Source: Candidatus Nitrosocosmicus franklandus
GTDB taxonomy: Archaea; Thermoproteota; Nitrososphaeria; Nitrososphaerales; Nitrososphaeraceae
DNA length: 64,000 nt
NCBI RefSeq assembly: GCF_900696045.1
Contig: NZ_LR216287.1
Span: 2,647,854 to 2,711,853, forward strand
Direction of reading: 5' to 3'
In this document: positions 9,097-17,463 of the stretch, one piece after another
How the letters are laid out: every line of letters starts with the position of its first letter
Numbering within the stretch: position 1 is the stretch's first letter
The notes under the pieces: model-generated
Seen by the model: the letters and a program-made list of their open reading frames with translations, nothing else
The model's database searches: none
What the model was told of the DNA's origin: nothing
Program-made: the position numbers and the translations under genes

Positions 9097-9194
9097 GGAG
9101 GAGGTGGGATTTGAACCCACGAACCCCTAAGGGACGGGATTTCCTATACTCGATCTTGAGTCCTGCGCGTTTGACCAGGCTACGCGACTCCTCC
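9097..9194 (-). tRNA. tRNA-Leu(CAA) with a short intron
   Basis: The reverse complement folds as a class II tRNA: acceptor GGAGGAG paired with CTCCTCC, D arm with TAGCCTGGTCAAA, long variable arm (TCCC TTA GGGG), and T arm GTGGG-TTCAAAT-CCCAC. The anticodon loop reads CTCAAGA, giving anticodon CAA (Leu). The total of 98 nt is about 12-13 nt longer than a spliced Leu tRNA. The excess lies right after the anticodon, the canonical 37/38 intron site, where ACTC and GAGT can pair as in a bulge-helix-bulge. The 3' CCA is not encoded. The exact intron borders are uncertain. Confidence 0.85.
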
Positions 9195-9329
9195 TTTGCA
9201 AAATATTGAATAAAAACTCTGTATTATAATCTTTGGATCAGACGCATTTACATAAAAGAGTTATGTGATAAATTAACAAACAAATAAATGAGATTTTTTT
9301 ATATTAATCAGAACGGAAGATATAACAAA

Positions 9330-9629
9330 ATGACTATGAAGATTAATGAACTAACAAGTGATATGAGACATGTAACAGTTGAAGGAACTATAGATAAAAT
9401 CAGTGAACCAAGAACGGTTAACTTACGTGCAGGAGGTTCTGCTCTTGTTGCAGATGCCATAATTTCGGATGAAACCGGTAGTATAAAGCTCTCTTTGTGG
9501 GATGATCAAATCAAGATGGTGAAGGAAGGTGATAGGATTTCTATCGACAATGGGTACACTCAAGCATTCAGAGGAGAAAACAGCCTTAATATAGGACGTT
9601 ATGGCAAAATTGCAGTCTTGGAAGGATAG
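9330..9629 (+). CDS. Single OB-fold nucleic-acid-binding protein (RPA/SSB-like)
   Basis: About 100 residues starting at MTMKINEL. The pattern VTVEGTIDKISEPR, VADAIISDETGSIKLSLWDD, VKEGDRISIDNGY is a single OB fold of the RPA/SOSS-B type that binds single-stranded DNA or RNA. An in-frame ATG at 9288 would add 14 residues (MRFFYINQNG...) unrelated to the fold. I prefer 9330 because the OB domain begins there. It stands alone, downstream of tRNA-Leu on the opposite strand. Confidence 0.8.
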   Translation: MTMKINELTSDMRHVTVEGTIDKISEPRTVNLRAGGSALVADAIISDETGSIKLSLWDDQIKMVKEGDRISIDNGYTQAFRGENSLNIGRYGKIAVLEG

Positions 9630-10042
9630 TGTAATATCCAAGAATATATTATCTGACAGAAAAATATTATCAATAATTATTTTTAATCATAGTCCTTTTT
9701 AATTCAAATACTGGGCAGGTAGTTTGGTTACTTGGCTAAAGTAATTATTATATCTTTCATATCATGTTTTAAAGCAAAAATGGATTAGGAGAGTAGACCG
9801 CTCTGAGTTGTCATTTTTGTGTTGTCTCAGTATGTTAAATAATGATGTATTGAGACTAAATATGATTTGAATGCTGGATTTCTTAGGTCATACCTATCCG
9901 AAATGCTATTCATTATCTTAACTCGAGCTCTTGTTCATACTGTTAGAAGATCACAATATATTTTTCCTTTAATATATAACAAAATTATTTAGTTGTCCAA
10001 TTATATTAAACTCCTATATTTTATTTTATATTTCTATTACTA
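9630..10042. other. Intergenic region, no gene seen
   Basis: About 410 bp of AT-rich sequence between the OB-fold gene and the secreted repeat protein. I see no coding frame or structured RNA. The last 25 bp contain a TATA-like TTTTATATTTC at about 10023-10033, just upstream of the ATG at 10043, fitting a short-leader or leaderless transcript. Confidence 0.5.
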
Positions 10043-10984
10043 ATGCATTGCCTTAGGTATTTCACTATCTTTATTCTCTTATTACCTCTGATCTTTGTAT
10101 CACCAATTTCCAATTCTTTCCAAGCAACACTTGGACAAGAAAAGTTTCCTAACTTGATTACTCCATCAAATAGCACCTGCTGCAAAAATGAAACAAGCTT
10201 CTCCAATACTCAACCTCTATCTTCGAATTCTGAATCGACTCCACTCAAAGTAATTAGCACACAAGATAAAAATCCTCAAGGTAAAGCTAATGAATCAAAT
10301 ACTACAAAATCATTCGCATCTCTTGAACCTCAGTCCGCTGAGGAATCCTCCTCCACTCTTGCAGGTCCTTTGAAAAAGATGGATGCCAATAAAAATAATA
10401 TAATCACTCCTGCAAACAGCTTCTCCAATACTCAACCTCTATCTTCGAATTCTGAATCGACTCCACTCAAAGTAATTAGCACACAAGATAAAAATCCTCA
10501 AGGTAAAGCTAATGAATCAAATACTACAAAATCATTCGCATCTCTTGAACCTCAGTCCGCTGAGGAATCCTCCTCCACTTTTAATACTGTGAATCATTTG
10601 AGCAACATAAACACTAATGACTTTGACTCTTTAACAAACACCTATCCTGCACATTCTACTCCTATCGAGACTAATTCAGGTGAAGAAGATAACGAGGACT
10701 CTAATCTTTCACAAGATATCCGGAATAATTTAAACAAGTTACTTCATACTGATACTGTTACTGAATCAAGTAGCGATGAATCAAGTAGCGATGAATCAAG
10801 TAGCGATGAATCAAGTAGCGATGAATCAAGTAGCGATGAATCAAGTAGCGATGAATCAAGTAGCGATGAATCAAGTAGCGATGAATCAAGTAGCGATGAA
10901 TCAAGTAGCGATGAATCAAGTAGCGATGAAAGCAATCTTGAGTTAGAAGAATTGCGCTCGATGATAAGTAAGATATTCTCTTAA
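10043..10984 (+). CDS. Secreted low-complexity protein with SSSDE repeats
   Basis: A 313-residue protein with a signal peptide (hydrophobic FTIFILLLPLIFVSPIS, about residues 7-23) and no later membrane helix. The mature part is rich in Ser, Thr, Asn and Gln. It carries two nearly identical copies of a 54-residue block (starting SFSNTQPLSSNSES), then an acidic tract of eleven SSSDE units, and ends with a short helix-like LELEELRSMISKIFS. No enzymatic domain is visible. Such Ser/Asp-rich tracts are known in surface proteins as flexible, often cation-binding or modified stalks. Function unknown; cell-surface or extracellular matrix role is inferred. Confidence 0.75.
   Translation: MHCLRYFTIFILLLPLIFVSPISNSFQATLGQEKFPNLITPSNSTCCKNETSFSNTQPLSSNSESTPLKVISTQDKNPQGKANESNTTKSFASLEPQSAEESSSTLAGPLKKMDANKNNIITPANSFSNTQPLSSNSESTPLKVISTQDKNPQGKANESNTTKSFASLEPQSAEESSSTFNTVNHLSNINTNDFDSLTNTYPAHSTPIETNSGEEDNEDSNLSQDIRNNLNKLLHTDTVTESSSDESSSDESSSDESSSDESSSDESSSDESSSDESSSDESSSDESSSDESSSDESNLELEELRSMISKIFS
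10196..10579 (+). repeat. 162-bp direct duplication inside the secreted repeat gene
   Basis: The blocks 10196-10357 and 10418-10579 (offset 222 bp) are identical or nearly so at the DNA level, starting AGCTTCTCCAATACTCAACC and ending CTCCTCCACT. They are separated by a 60-bp unique spacer. Identity at synonymous sites indicates a recent duplication or ongoing gene conversion. Confidence 0.9.
10763..10927 (+). repeat. Perfect 15-bp tandem repeat, 11 copies (GAATCAAGTAGCGAT)
   Basis: Eleven uninterrupted identical 15-bp units encode (E)SSSD repeats in frame. No unit differs even at silent positions, which points to recent slippage expansion. Copy-number changes would keep the frame and only lengthen or shorten the acidic tract. 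Confidence 0.95.
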
Positions 10985-11000
10985 CTTTTTATAAAAGCAT

Positions 11001-11330
11001 TTATTTTGAATTGATCAAACATTCCAATATCTTAAACATATTTCTTACTTCTTTTGAAGGACCCTTAATGTCTAGTTTAATCCCGCCATTAATTGAAATT
11101 TTTGCTAAATTTAATAATCCTCCTTTTTCCTTATATTCCAAACCCTGAAGTCTTTCTATTTTTTCACAAACAACGTCTTCAGATTTATTGAATATTCCGC
11201 TTTCCCGGTACAGTACAATTCTTTTGTTTGTGATGAACAAGTCATATTTCTTGTTCGCATATTCAATATCTCTTCTACATATGTATTTGACTTGCTCTTC
11301 TGGGACCAAGAAATCTCTTAGAGGCATCAA
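11001..11330 (-). CDS. PH-domain-like small protein (bacterial PH, YdbT-type)
   Basis: A 109-residue protein with the pattern YANKKYDLFITNKRIVLYRE, a hydrophobic beta-strand/turn arrangement typical of the short bacterial-type pleckstrin-homology domains (bPH). No membrane helix or signal peptide is present. Such domains usually serve in protein or membrane association; the partner is unknown. It lies 67 nt downstream of the DNA glycosylase on the same strand and could be co-transcribed. Confidence 0.65.
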   Translation of the reverse strand: MMPLRDFLVPEEQVKYICRRDIEYANKKYDLFITNKRIVLYRESGIFNKSEDVVCEKIERLQGLEYKEKGGLLNLAKISINGGIKLDIKGPSKEVRNMFKILECLINSK

Positions 11331-11397
11331 CGATTTTTTATGACCTGACTATATATCGAATTGAGTCTAGGCTTTTAGCCTGTTTAGTAATTAATTT

Positions 11398-12039
11398 TTA
11401 GCTTTGCTTCGAAATAAATGAGCTAGGCACAAATCCGTCATATGAAGAATTCCTCACCAGCATTATATACCTCCATTGTATTTCATTTGCCAAAGAAATA
11501 CCAATTCTCTCGGAGCTTTCTAAGATAAAATCTTTGCCAATCTTTGGGCACCTATTGTCTTCGATGTATAATATCTTATTGTTCATATCAGCAAGATCCA
11601 AATTATTGTGTTTTCTTGTAATCCTCAAAGCTTGTGCTAATCTACCCGGACCTGTAGTAAGTTTTGAAATCTCTTCTGTATTTCTAAAAATCTTCATCAA
11701 GCCAATTCCGTCTATGGGTTCAATTGATCTTATCAGGACAGCTCCAGCGTGATCATTTTGGGCTTTAGCTACTACATTTAAACAGTAATGATTACCATAG
11801 ATAAAATATACATAAGCTTTTCCTACTTGACCGAACATTGGTCGATTTCTCATAGTTTCTCCCTTGAATGCATGACTAGCTGGGTCATTCAGGTATCCAT
11901 ACGCTTCAGTTTCTGTGATTAATCCACTTAATCTATAATAATTTCCATAAAAACTTACGTATCTAACAATCAACTTACCTATTAAAGATTGGGCCACCAA
12001 GTGAGTTTCGTTTTCAAAAAAAGTTCTTCCTAACCTCAA
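11398..12039 (-). CDS. DNA-3-methyladenine glycosylase (AAG/MPG family)
   Basis: A 213-residue protein matching the MPG family. Visible motifs are ITETEAY (about residue 42), DPASHAFKGETMRNRPMF, VYFIYGNHYCLNVV and TTGPGRLAQAL. The enzyme excises alkylated or deaminated purines from DNA and starts base-excision repair. Length is normal. It is divergent from ahcY, with only about 45 bp between the two starts, so their promoters overlap. Confidence 0.92.
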   Translation of the reverse strand: MRLGRTFFENETHLVAQSLIGKLIVRYVSFYGNYYRLSGLITETEAYGYLNDPASHAFKGETMRNRPMFGQVGKAYVYFIYGNHYCLNVVAKAQNDHAGAVLIRSIEPIDGIGLMKIFRNTEEISKLTTGPGRLAQALRITRKHNNLDLADMNNKILYIEDNRCPKIGKDFILESSERIGISLANEIQWRYIMLVRNSSYDGFVPSSFISKQS

Positions 12040-12083
12040 CTCCTGTGTTAAAGTAATATAAGGTTTGTATATTTTTTTTATCT

Positions 12084-13340
12084 ATGGAGTACAGAATAAA
12101 GGATATTTCATTATCAGATAAAGGTAAAAAGAAGATTGAATGGGCTGAATCACACATGCCGGTCCTGTTATCCTTAAAAAAAAAATATGAAGAATCAAAA
12201 CCCTTGAAAGGTCTCGTAGTTGGTGGATGCTTACATGTAACAAAAGAGACTGCGGTCTTGACAAAGACGCTAGCCGCAGCAGGTGCAACTGTGGCATGGT
12301 CTGGATGCAATCCCCTTAGCACAAACGATGATATTGCAGCATCATTGGTGAAAGATGAAGGGTTGTCGGTCTTTGCAAGCCGTGGTGTTACCAATAAAGA
12401 GTATTACGACGATATCTATTCAGTCTTAAAATTTAATCCCGATATTACAATTGACGATGGCGCTGACCTGACCATCGAATTTCATAAAAACCTTGATAAA
12501 TATGGAAAAAATATTATTGGAGGCACGGAGGAGACAACAACAGGAGTACTACGGCTAAAGGCATTAGAAACGAACTCAAAATTAGGATATCCAATAATAG
12601 CGGTGAATGACGCAGAAACAAAGCACGATTTTGACAATGTTTACGGTACGGGTCAGTCTGCTTTGGATGGTATAATTAGGGCGACTAATGTGTTACTTTC
12701 TGGAAAAACTGTTGTTGTCGCAGGTTACGGTCATGTTGGCAAAGGAATAGCCAGTAGGGCCAGAGGGTTAGGAGCATCCGTTATTGTTACCGAAGTCGAT
12801 CCAATAAACGCACTCAAGGCCAGAATGGATGGATATACGGTCAAACCTATGGAAGAGGCTGCTTCCTCAGGCGATATTTTTATAACTTCAACAGGATGCA
12901 AGGATGTCATAGCACGAAAACACGTGGAAAAAATGAAAAACGGGGTATTGTTAGCTAATGCTGGTCATTTTAATGTAGAAATTTCTATCGATGATATTAA
13001 GGAGCTTTCTTATGAATCAAAGAAGATAAACGAAAATGTCGAGCAGTTTCTCTTGAAAAATAATAATAAGATAAACTTGATAGGGGAAGGACGATTAGTT
13101 AATTTGGTGGCTGCAGAGGGTCATCCCTCCGAGGTAATGGATATGAGCTTTGCGAATCAATTCTTATCTGTACTGTATCTTTTGAAAAATAAAGGAACCC
13201 TTGAAAATAAGATATACAAGATTGATAGAGAACAAGATATAATGATAGCTCGTTTAAAACTTGAATCGATGGGTATTAGTATAGATAAATTGTCAGAGAA
13301 TCAAAGTAAATATCTTAATGAATATGGAGAAGGTACTTAA
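12084..13340 (+). CDS. ahcY: S-adenosylhomocysteine hydrolase
   Basis: A 418-residue adenosylhomocysteinase of archaeal length. It shows the NAD-binding loop VVVAGYGHVGKGIASRARG (about 211-229), the substrate-site segments TIDDGADLT and GGTEETTTGV, and a C-terminal AEGHPSEVMDMSFANQ. It splits S-adenosylhomocysteine into adenosine and homocysteine and so relieves product inhibition of methyltransferases. Preceded by a T-rich stretch that likely contains the promoter shared with the divergent glycosylase. Confidence 0.96.
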   Translation: MEYRIKDISLSDKGKKKIEWAESHMPVLLSLKKKYEESKPLKGLVVGGCLHVTKETAVLTKTLAAAGATVAWSGCNPLSTNDDIAASLVKDEGLSVFASRGVTNKEYYDDIYSVLKFNPDITIDDGADLTIEFHKNLDKYGKNIIGGTEETTTGVLRLKALETNSKLGYPIIAVNDAETKHDFDNVYGTGQSALDGIIRATNVLLSGKTVVVAGYGHVGKGIASRARGLGASVIVTEVDPINALKARMDGYTVKPMEEAASSGDIFITSTGCKDVIARKHVEKMKNGVLLANAGHFNVEISIDDIKELSYESKKINENVEQFLLKNNNKINLIGEGRLVNLVAAEGHPSEVMDMSFANQFLSVLYLLKNKGTLENKIYKIDREQDIMIARLKLESMGISIDKLSENQSKYLNEYGEGT

Positions 13341-13459
13341 AATAAGATGAGATGATTATTTCATTGGATTCTATTATCTTATTTTCTTTAATTCAAATAT
13401 ATTGGCGGCAGCCAAAGCTTAATTAATCTTTTAGATTATTAGATAAAGAGATTTCTAAG

Positions 13460-13537
13460 GTGGATGGGTAGTCTAGTCTGGTTAGGATACCTGTCTCACA
13501 CACAGGTGGTCGAGAGTTCAAATCTCTCCTCATCCAC
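13460..13537 (+). tRNA. tRNA-Val(CAC)
   Basis: A 78-nt cloverleaf: acceptor GTGGATG pairs with CATCCAC, anticodon arm CCTGT-CTCACAC-ACAGG gives anticodon CAC, and T arm is GAGAG-TTCAAAT-CTCTC. No intron and no encoded CCA. Confidence 0.93.
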
Positions 13538-13560
13538 TATTAACAAAATTACAAATTACT

Positions 13561-15342
13561 TTAGGTTAAAAGTAACATTAGCACATATACCACAAATGTG
13601 ATCGCGAGAAATATTTTTGTAACTAGAAAGGATTTTTCCAATGCAATTGAATAGTCGTCGAATTGATCAGTTCCCATTACCATAACTTTGCTTTCTGTTT
13701 TGTAAATTTCAAATGTTGATTGCTCAAGATTTGTTTTGGCATGTGTTGCCAATATGTTAAATACATTTATTATTTTATCTTCAGGTGTAACATCTCCAAG
13801 TGTATAATAGCCTTTTGTATTCCTTTTTCCTGACGTTGAATGTGTGTCCGAAGTACATATCTCTATTATCCTAAATCCCTGGTCGGTTAAAGTCATGGCT
13901 ATTTTTTCTCGAATGCCATTCTTCATATTGTTAGAATCAATCCAGCAAAGTAAGTAAATTTCATTCTTGATTGAGATCGCAAGTACTCCAAATTGACCAC
14001 GCCCCAAATCTGGCATTTTTTTTAATTCCTTAATTGTTTGATCATTAATCTGATAGCTATTCTTGTAACCAATCTTAAATTCATATTGAGGCGATTCTTT
14101 GAGCTTTACGAGGGTTTCTTTACCTATGCTTACAAGTGTCTTGATGTCATTTTCTTCAATCTTTGTGCCAAGTGAATTATGAGCATCAATGATCAAGATC
14201 TGTTCAAATCCAACCTGTTGAGCGTAGGTTTCAAGTTCTGTTTTTACTTCTAGCGGTATATCCTCCATACCAGAAGGCGATTTCGAAAATAGAATTATGA
14301 CATTCTTGCCCATGGCAAAACCACTGCAATTACAATCGTTTTTGGTCACAACTATTGGTATGGAGCATGTTGATCCTGATTCAAGATGATTTATTTGATT
14401 TAGTGATTTTAAGTACTTTTCTACCTCTCTCTTAGATGGTATGTTAAGAGAATGATCTGATATACTGTGCATAACCATTGCCGAATTTGAGTAGAACTTA
14501 AAGATATCAAATGGTAAATTGCTTCCACCAATGGGATTAAACGGACCTGGATGTAACTCCGGTAATACTAGTGAAATATCCTTTTGATTCTCTGGTTTAA
14601 ATCTCATAATGAGTGTATTAACTACCTTTGGACTGGCTTTTGCTTCTGCTATTTTCTCCATTTCATCAGATTTGTTTTCCGTCCATGCGATCAAGAAGGC
14701 TTGCAAGATCTTGAATGCACTAGTAAAGTTGGGTCTGCCTATCCTGTCAACTATAATGGTCCACATTACACCAATAAACAGAATTATTGAACCGAATATG
14801 TAAACTGTAAAATTGGTGTAAAATATATGATTGAAATAAAAAAAAGAAAATAATATAAAAATAATTAAAGGTTGAATAAATGAAATTGGTATAGTTCTTT
14901 TTAAGGAAGCCCCGAACACGGAAACAAAAATTCCAATTCTAAGGCCGATAGCCATAAACATACCTTGCAGGACGAAGTTAATGTTTAAGCTATTTGTGTT
15001 AATTATGAATTCAGAGATGTAACCGCCTATTACTGTTAAAGTCCACAATAAATTTGCAAAAGCAGATACATGTAATACCTTTGAAAATCTGTTTAAGGGA
15101 GTTCCCTTAAGTGACAAGTAATCAAATATTAAAGTTACAGAAAATACTGCTGCAATAATCGGAAAACTTACTAGGAAATCTGTTACCGTATGAGGTGTAA
15201 TAACGAAGTTAATAAGTGCAACATTAGTAACTAAACTTAATATTGATATTAAATAGGAAAATTTTTCTGAAGAGGGATTTATGTTAGTAAAAAGCCATCT
15301 TTTATGAAGGCTAGAAACACTATCGGATTCAAAATCACTCAT
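13561..15342 (-). CDS. DUF2070 family membrane protein
   Basis: A 593-residue archaeal protein with about six to seven membrane helices in the first 210 residues, a large soluble domain (about 215-560) containing the family-typical LVLPELHPGPFNPIGGSNLP, and a last C-terminal helix (KIFLAITFVVYVLMLLLT). The soluble part has conserved acidic and histidine residues (HPGPF, DAHNSLG) suggesting an enzyme, but no activity is established. Just upstream on the same strand (15-nt gap) lies Sec61-beta, so the two may be co-expressed. Confidence 0.8.
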   Translation of the reverse strand: MSDFESDSVSSLHKRWLFTNINPSSEKFSYLISILSLVTNVALINFVITPHTVTDFLVSFPIIAAVFSVTLIFDYLSLKGTPLNRFSKVLHVSAFANLLWTLTVIGGYISEFIINTNSLNINFVLQGMFMAIGLRIGIFVSVFGASLKRTIPISFIQPLIIFILFSFFYFNHIFYTNFTVYIFGSIILFIGVMWTIIVDRIGRPNFTSAFKILQAFLIAWTENKSDEMEKIAEAKASPKVVNTLIMRFKPENQKDISLVLPELHPGPFNPIGGSNLPFDIFKFYSNSAMVMHSISDHSLNIPSKREVEKYLKSLNQINHLESGSTCSIPIVVTKNDCNCSGFAMGKNVIILFSKSPSGMEDIPLEVKTELETYAQQVGFEQILIIDAHNSLGTKIEENDIKTLVSIGKETLVKLKESPQYEFKIGYKNSYQINDQTIKELKKMPDLGRGQFGVLAISIKNEIYLLCWIDSNNMKNGIREKIAMTLTDQGFRIIEICTSDTHSTSGKRNTKGYYTLGDVTPEDKIINVFNILATHAKTNLEQSTFEIYKTESKVMVMGTDQFDDYSIALEKSFLVTKIFLAITFVVYVLMLLLT

Positions 15343-15356
15343 TAACAGTCAAAAAA

Positions 15357-15527
15357 TTAAATTGGCACCAAAATTTTTATTGCTATGGATATTGCAATTA
15401 ATGCTCCTGCTATACCAAATATGATTTCTGGTTTAACCTTTATCCCTTTAGTCTCGTCTTCAAAGAACCTTAATAATCCCGCGCTCGATGCAGGAAGAGG
15501 TGCATTTTTCTTCGCCTTCTTACTCAT
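15357..15527 (-). CDS. secG: Preprotein translocase subunit Sec61-beta (archaeal SecG)
   Basis: A 56-residue protein: basic N terminus MSKKAKKNAPLPASSAGLLR, then FFEDETKGIKVKPE and a single C-terminal helix (about residues 36-55) ending ILVPI. This is the standard archaeal Sec61-beta plan, a small tail-anchored component of the SecYE translocation pore. It is short and easily missed. It immediately precedes the DUF2070 gene. Confidence 0.9.
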   Translation of the reverse strand: MSKKAKKNAPLPASSAGLLRFFEDETKGIKVKPEIIFGIAGALIAISIAIKILVPI

Positions 15528-15637
15528 ATATGAAAATCCTTAGATTGGAAATAAATACATTACTGTCATGCATGCCTAGTATTAGGCATCTTGAAATCCA
15601 AATTGTTAATAAATTAATTTGACTTGCTATTCTTAGT

Positions 15638-16156
15638 TTGAAAAAACTGCAAATAGGGGTAATTGGCTATAATAGTGGAAGTTCGATCCAAATAAGCAAG
15701 TCGACTCTAAATACAGCCTATGAGGTCGGCAAATACATAGCCAAAAGGAATGCAATTTTGATTAGCGGGGGACTTGGAGGAGTTATGGAGTATTCATGCA
15801 TGGGTGCAAAAGATCACGGTGGTTTTACTATTGGAATTGTACCCCACGAGAATAGTATTCAAGCAAATGATTATTGTGATGTGGTTATCTGTACTGGAAT
15901 TGGTCTATCCCGTGATTTTATTGTGGCCTATTCCTCCGATGGGATCATATCTGTTGGCGGTGGAGTGGGAACATTAATTGAATTATGCGTTGGTTATATG
16001 ACTAAGAAACCGATGGTTGCTATTGAGAACAGCGGTGGCGTGTCAGATATCTATGGGGGAAAATTTTTAGATGAGCGAAAAAGGATAATCATCGAAACTA
16101 ATAGAGATCCAGCTAGTGCGGTCGATTACATAATTTCAAAAATTAGGTTTGAATAA
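15638..16156 (+). CDS. Rossmann-fold nucleotide-binding protein (TIGR00725 / LOG-like)
   Basis: A 172-residue protein with LISGGLGGVMEYSCMGAKDHGG and ISVGGGVGTLIELCVGYMTKKP, the two glycine-rich signatures of the lysine-decarboxylase-like / LOG superfamily. The canonical PGGxGTxxE active-site motif appears as GGGVGTLIE, so the glycine-rich core and Glu are kept. Members cleave nucleotide N-glycosidic bonds or bind nucleotides; the substrate here is unknown. TTG start at 15638. Confidence 0.75.
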   Translation: MKKLQIGVIGYNSGSSIQISKSTLNTAYEVGKYIAKRNAILISGGLGGVMEYSCMGAKDHGGFTIGIVPHENSIQANDYCDVVICTGIGLSRDFIVAYSSDGIISVGGGVGTLIELCVGYMTKKPMVAIENSGGVSDIYGGKFLDERKRIIIETNRDPASAVDYIISKIRFE

Positions 16157-16265
16157 GTGCATTTTGTGAGAATCAAGTAAACGATAGTAATTTGCAATTC
16201 TCTGTTTGCTAAATAGTGCTAGATGTACCTTTGTTTGTCTATGATGATTTGGAAATATGTTACAC

Positions 16266-17402
16266 TTACTTGAAATTTTCTATGTATTTGTTCGGATGAT
16301 AAAACTCTTGTTGTTCTCCTAATGATTTGAGGTTTTCTAAAACTCTTGATGGTGATAATTTCCTAACCAAATCGAATATTCCTGTCTTTAGGCCCATCCC
16401 TAAACTAAGTGCGAGATTTAGATCCTCTAGTGTGCATACTTCATTTTCAACTAGCCATGCGGCATTATTTGCAGCTACCCCTACAATAGATAAGGGCTCA
16501 TACTGCGCGGCCTTTTCTTCAGTCAAGTTCACTCTTTCATAATTCTCTTTTTTGTATTCGTAAAATCCTTTGCCAGTCTTTTGCCCTAGTTGATTGCCTT
16601 CATATAGCTCTTTGATTCTTGGATGCATTAATAACACATGCTTATCTCTCAAGCTCATTTCATACGATGCCTTGTAAATTACATCCAGACCCGTATAGTC
16701 AGCTAATTCAAAAATTCCCATTGGAAAATTAAGTTTGAACTTTACTGCGGAATCTATCACATCCATAGACACTTTATCTCTGTCCATCGAGTGTAAGGCC
16801 TCATGAACAAGAGGTATGAAAATTCTATTCACGATGAATCCCGAAACATCCTTTTTACAAATAACAGGATTCTTATCTATACTGTGTACAAACCTGGTTA
16901 ATTCATCAACTACCTGCTTATCAGTGTCCTTTCCTGGAATTACTTCTACTAACTTCATCAATTGTGGTGGATTGAAAAAATGAACTCCTATAAAATTCTC
17001 TGGGTGATTAGTAAGCTTGCTTAATTCAGTTATGGGTAAGGTGCTAGTATTTGATGCAAAGATTACTTCATTCTTTACTATCTCGTTCAATTCGCCATAA
17101 ACTTTTTCTTTTAACTTAAAGTCTTCTGGAACTGCTTCTATGATCAAATCGGTGTTTTCTGTTGCTTTTTTCAAATCAATCACCGGAGTAATGTTATTAT
17201 AAATTGTAACGGCATTTTCACTCGTTATCTTATTTTTCTCAGTCAATTTTTGTAACGACCATTTTATCTTTTCCATGGCTTTGTCCAAAAATACTTGTTC
17301 GATATCTCTAAGGAAAACCTTATAACCGGCCATCGCAGACACCTGTGCTATGCCATGACCCATGATACCCGAACCTAGCACTGTAATATTTTTAATCGTC
17401 AT
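16266..17402 (-). CDS. 3-hydroxybutyryl-CoA / 3-hydroxyacyl-CoA dehydrogenase
   Basis: A 378-residue dehydrogenase. The N-terminal NAD site is VLGSGIMGHGIAQVSAMAGY (about 7-26), followed by EAVPEDFKLK, SNTSTLPITEL, GVHFFNPPQLMKLVEVIPG (catalytic His) and a C-terminal FPMGIFELADYTGLDV. It has one full C-terminal domain and part of a second, hence longer than the 280-residue bacterial form. It oxidises 3-hydroxybutyryl-CoA to acetoacetyl-CoA, a step of the thaumarchaeal 3-hydroxypropionate/4-hydroxybutyrate cycle, and in reverse could feed PHA synthesis (phaEC at 52-54 kb). The physiological assignment is inferred. Confidence 0.85.
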   Translation of the reverse strand: MTIKNITVLGSGIMGHGIAQVSAMAGYKVFLRDIEQVFLDKAMEKIKWSLQKLTEKNKITSENAVTIYNNITPVIDLKKATENTDLIIEAVPEDFKLKEKVYGELNEIVKNEVIFASNTSTLPITELSKLTNHPENFIGVHFFNPPQLMKLVEVIPGKDTDKQVVDELTRFVHSIDKNPVICKKDVSGFIVNRIFIPLVHEALHSMDRDKVSMDVIDSAVKFKLNFPMGIFELADYTGLDVIYKASYEMSLRDKHVLLMHPRIKELYEGNQLGQKTGKGFYEYKKENYERVNLTEEKAAQYEPLSIVGVAANNAAWLVENEVCTLEDLNLALSLGMGLKTGIFDLVRKLSPSRVLENLKSLGEQQEFYHPNKYIENFK

Positions 17403-17463
17403 AATTTGAGTTGTATTTTAGTCAAAATATACCTTTTGTTTTTGAATACTTCATCAAATTTCG

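Noticed and set aside
10744-10935. Antisense frame through the SSSDE repeat encoding LLDSS repeats
   Set aside because: It is a shadow of the 15-bp repeat, with no start or independent support.
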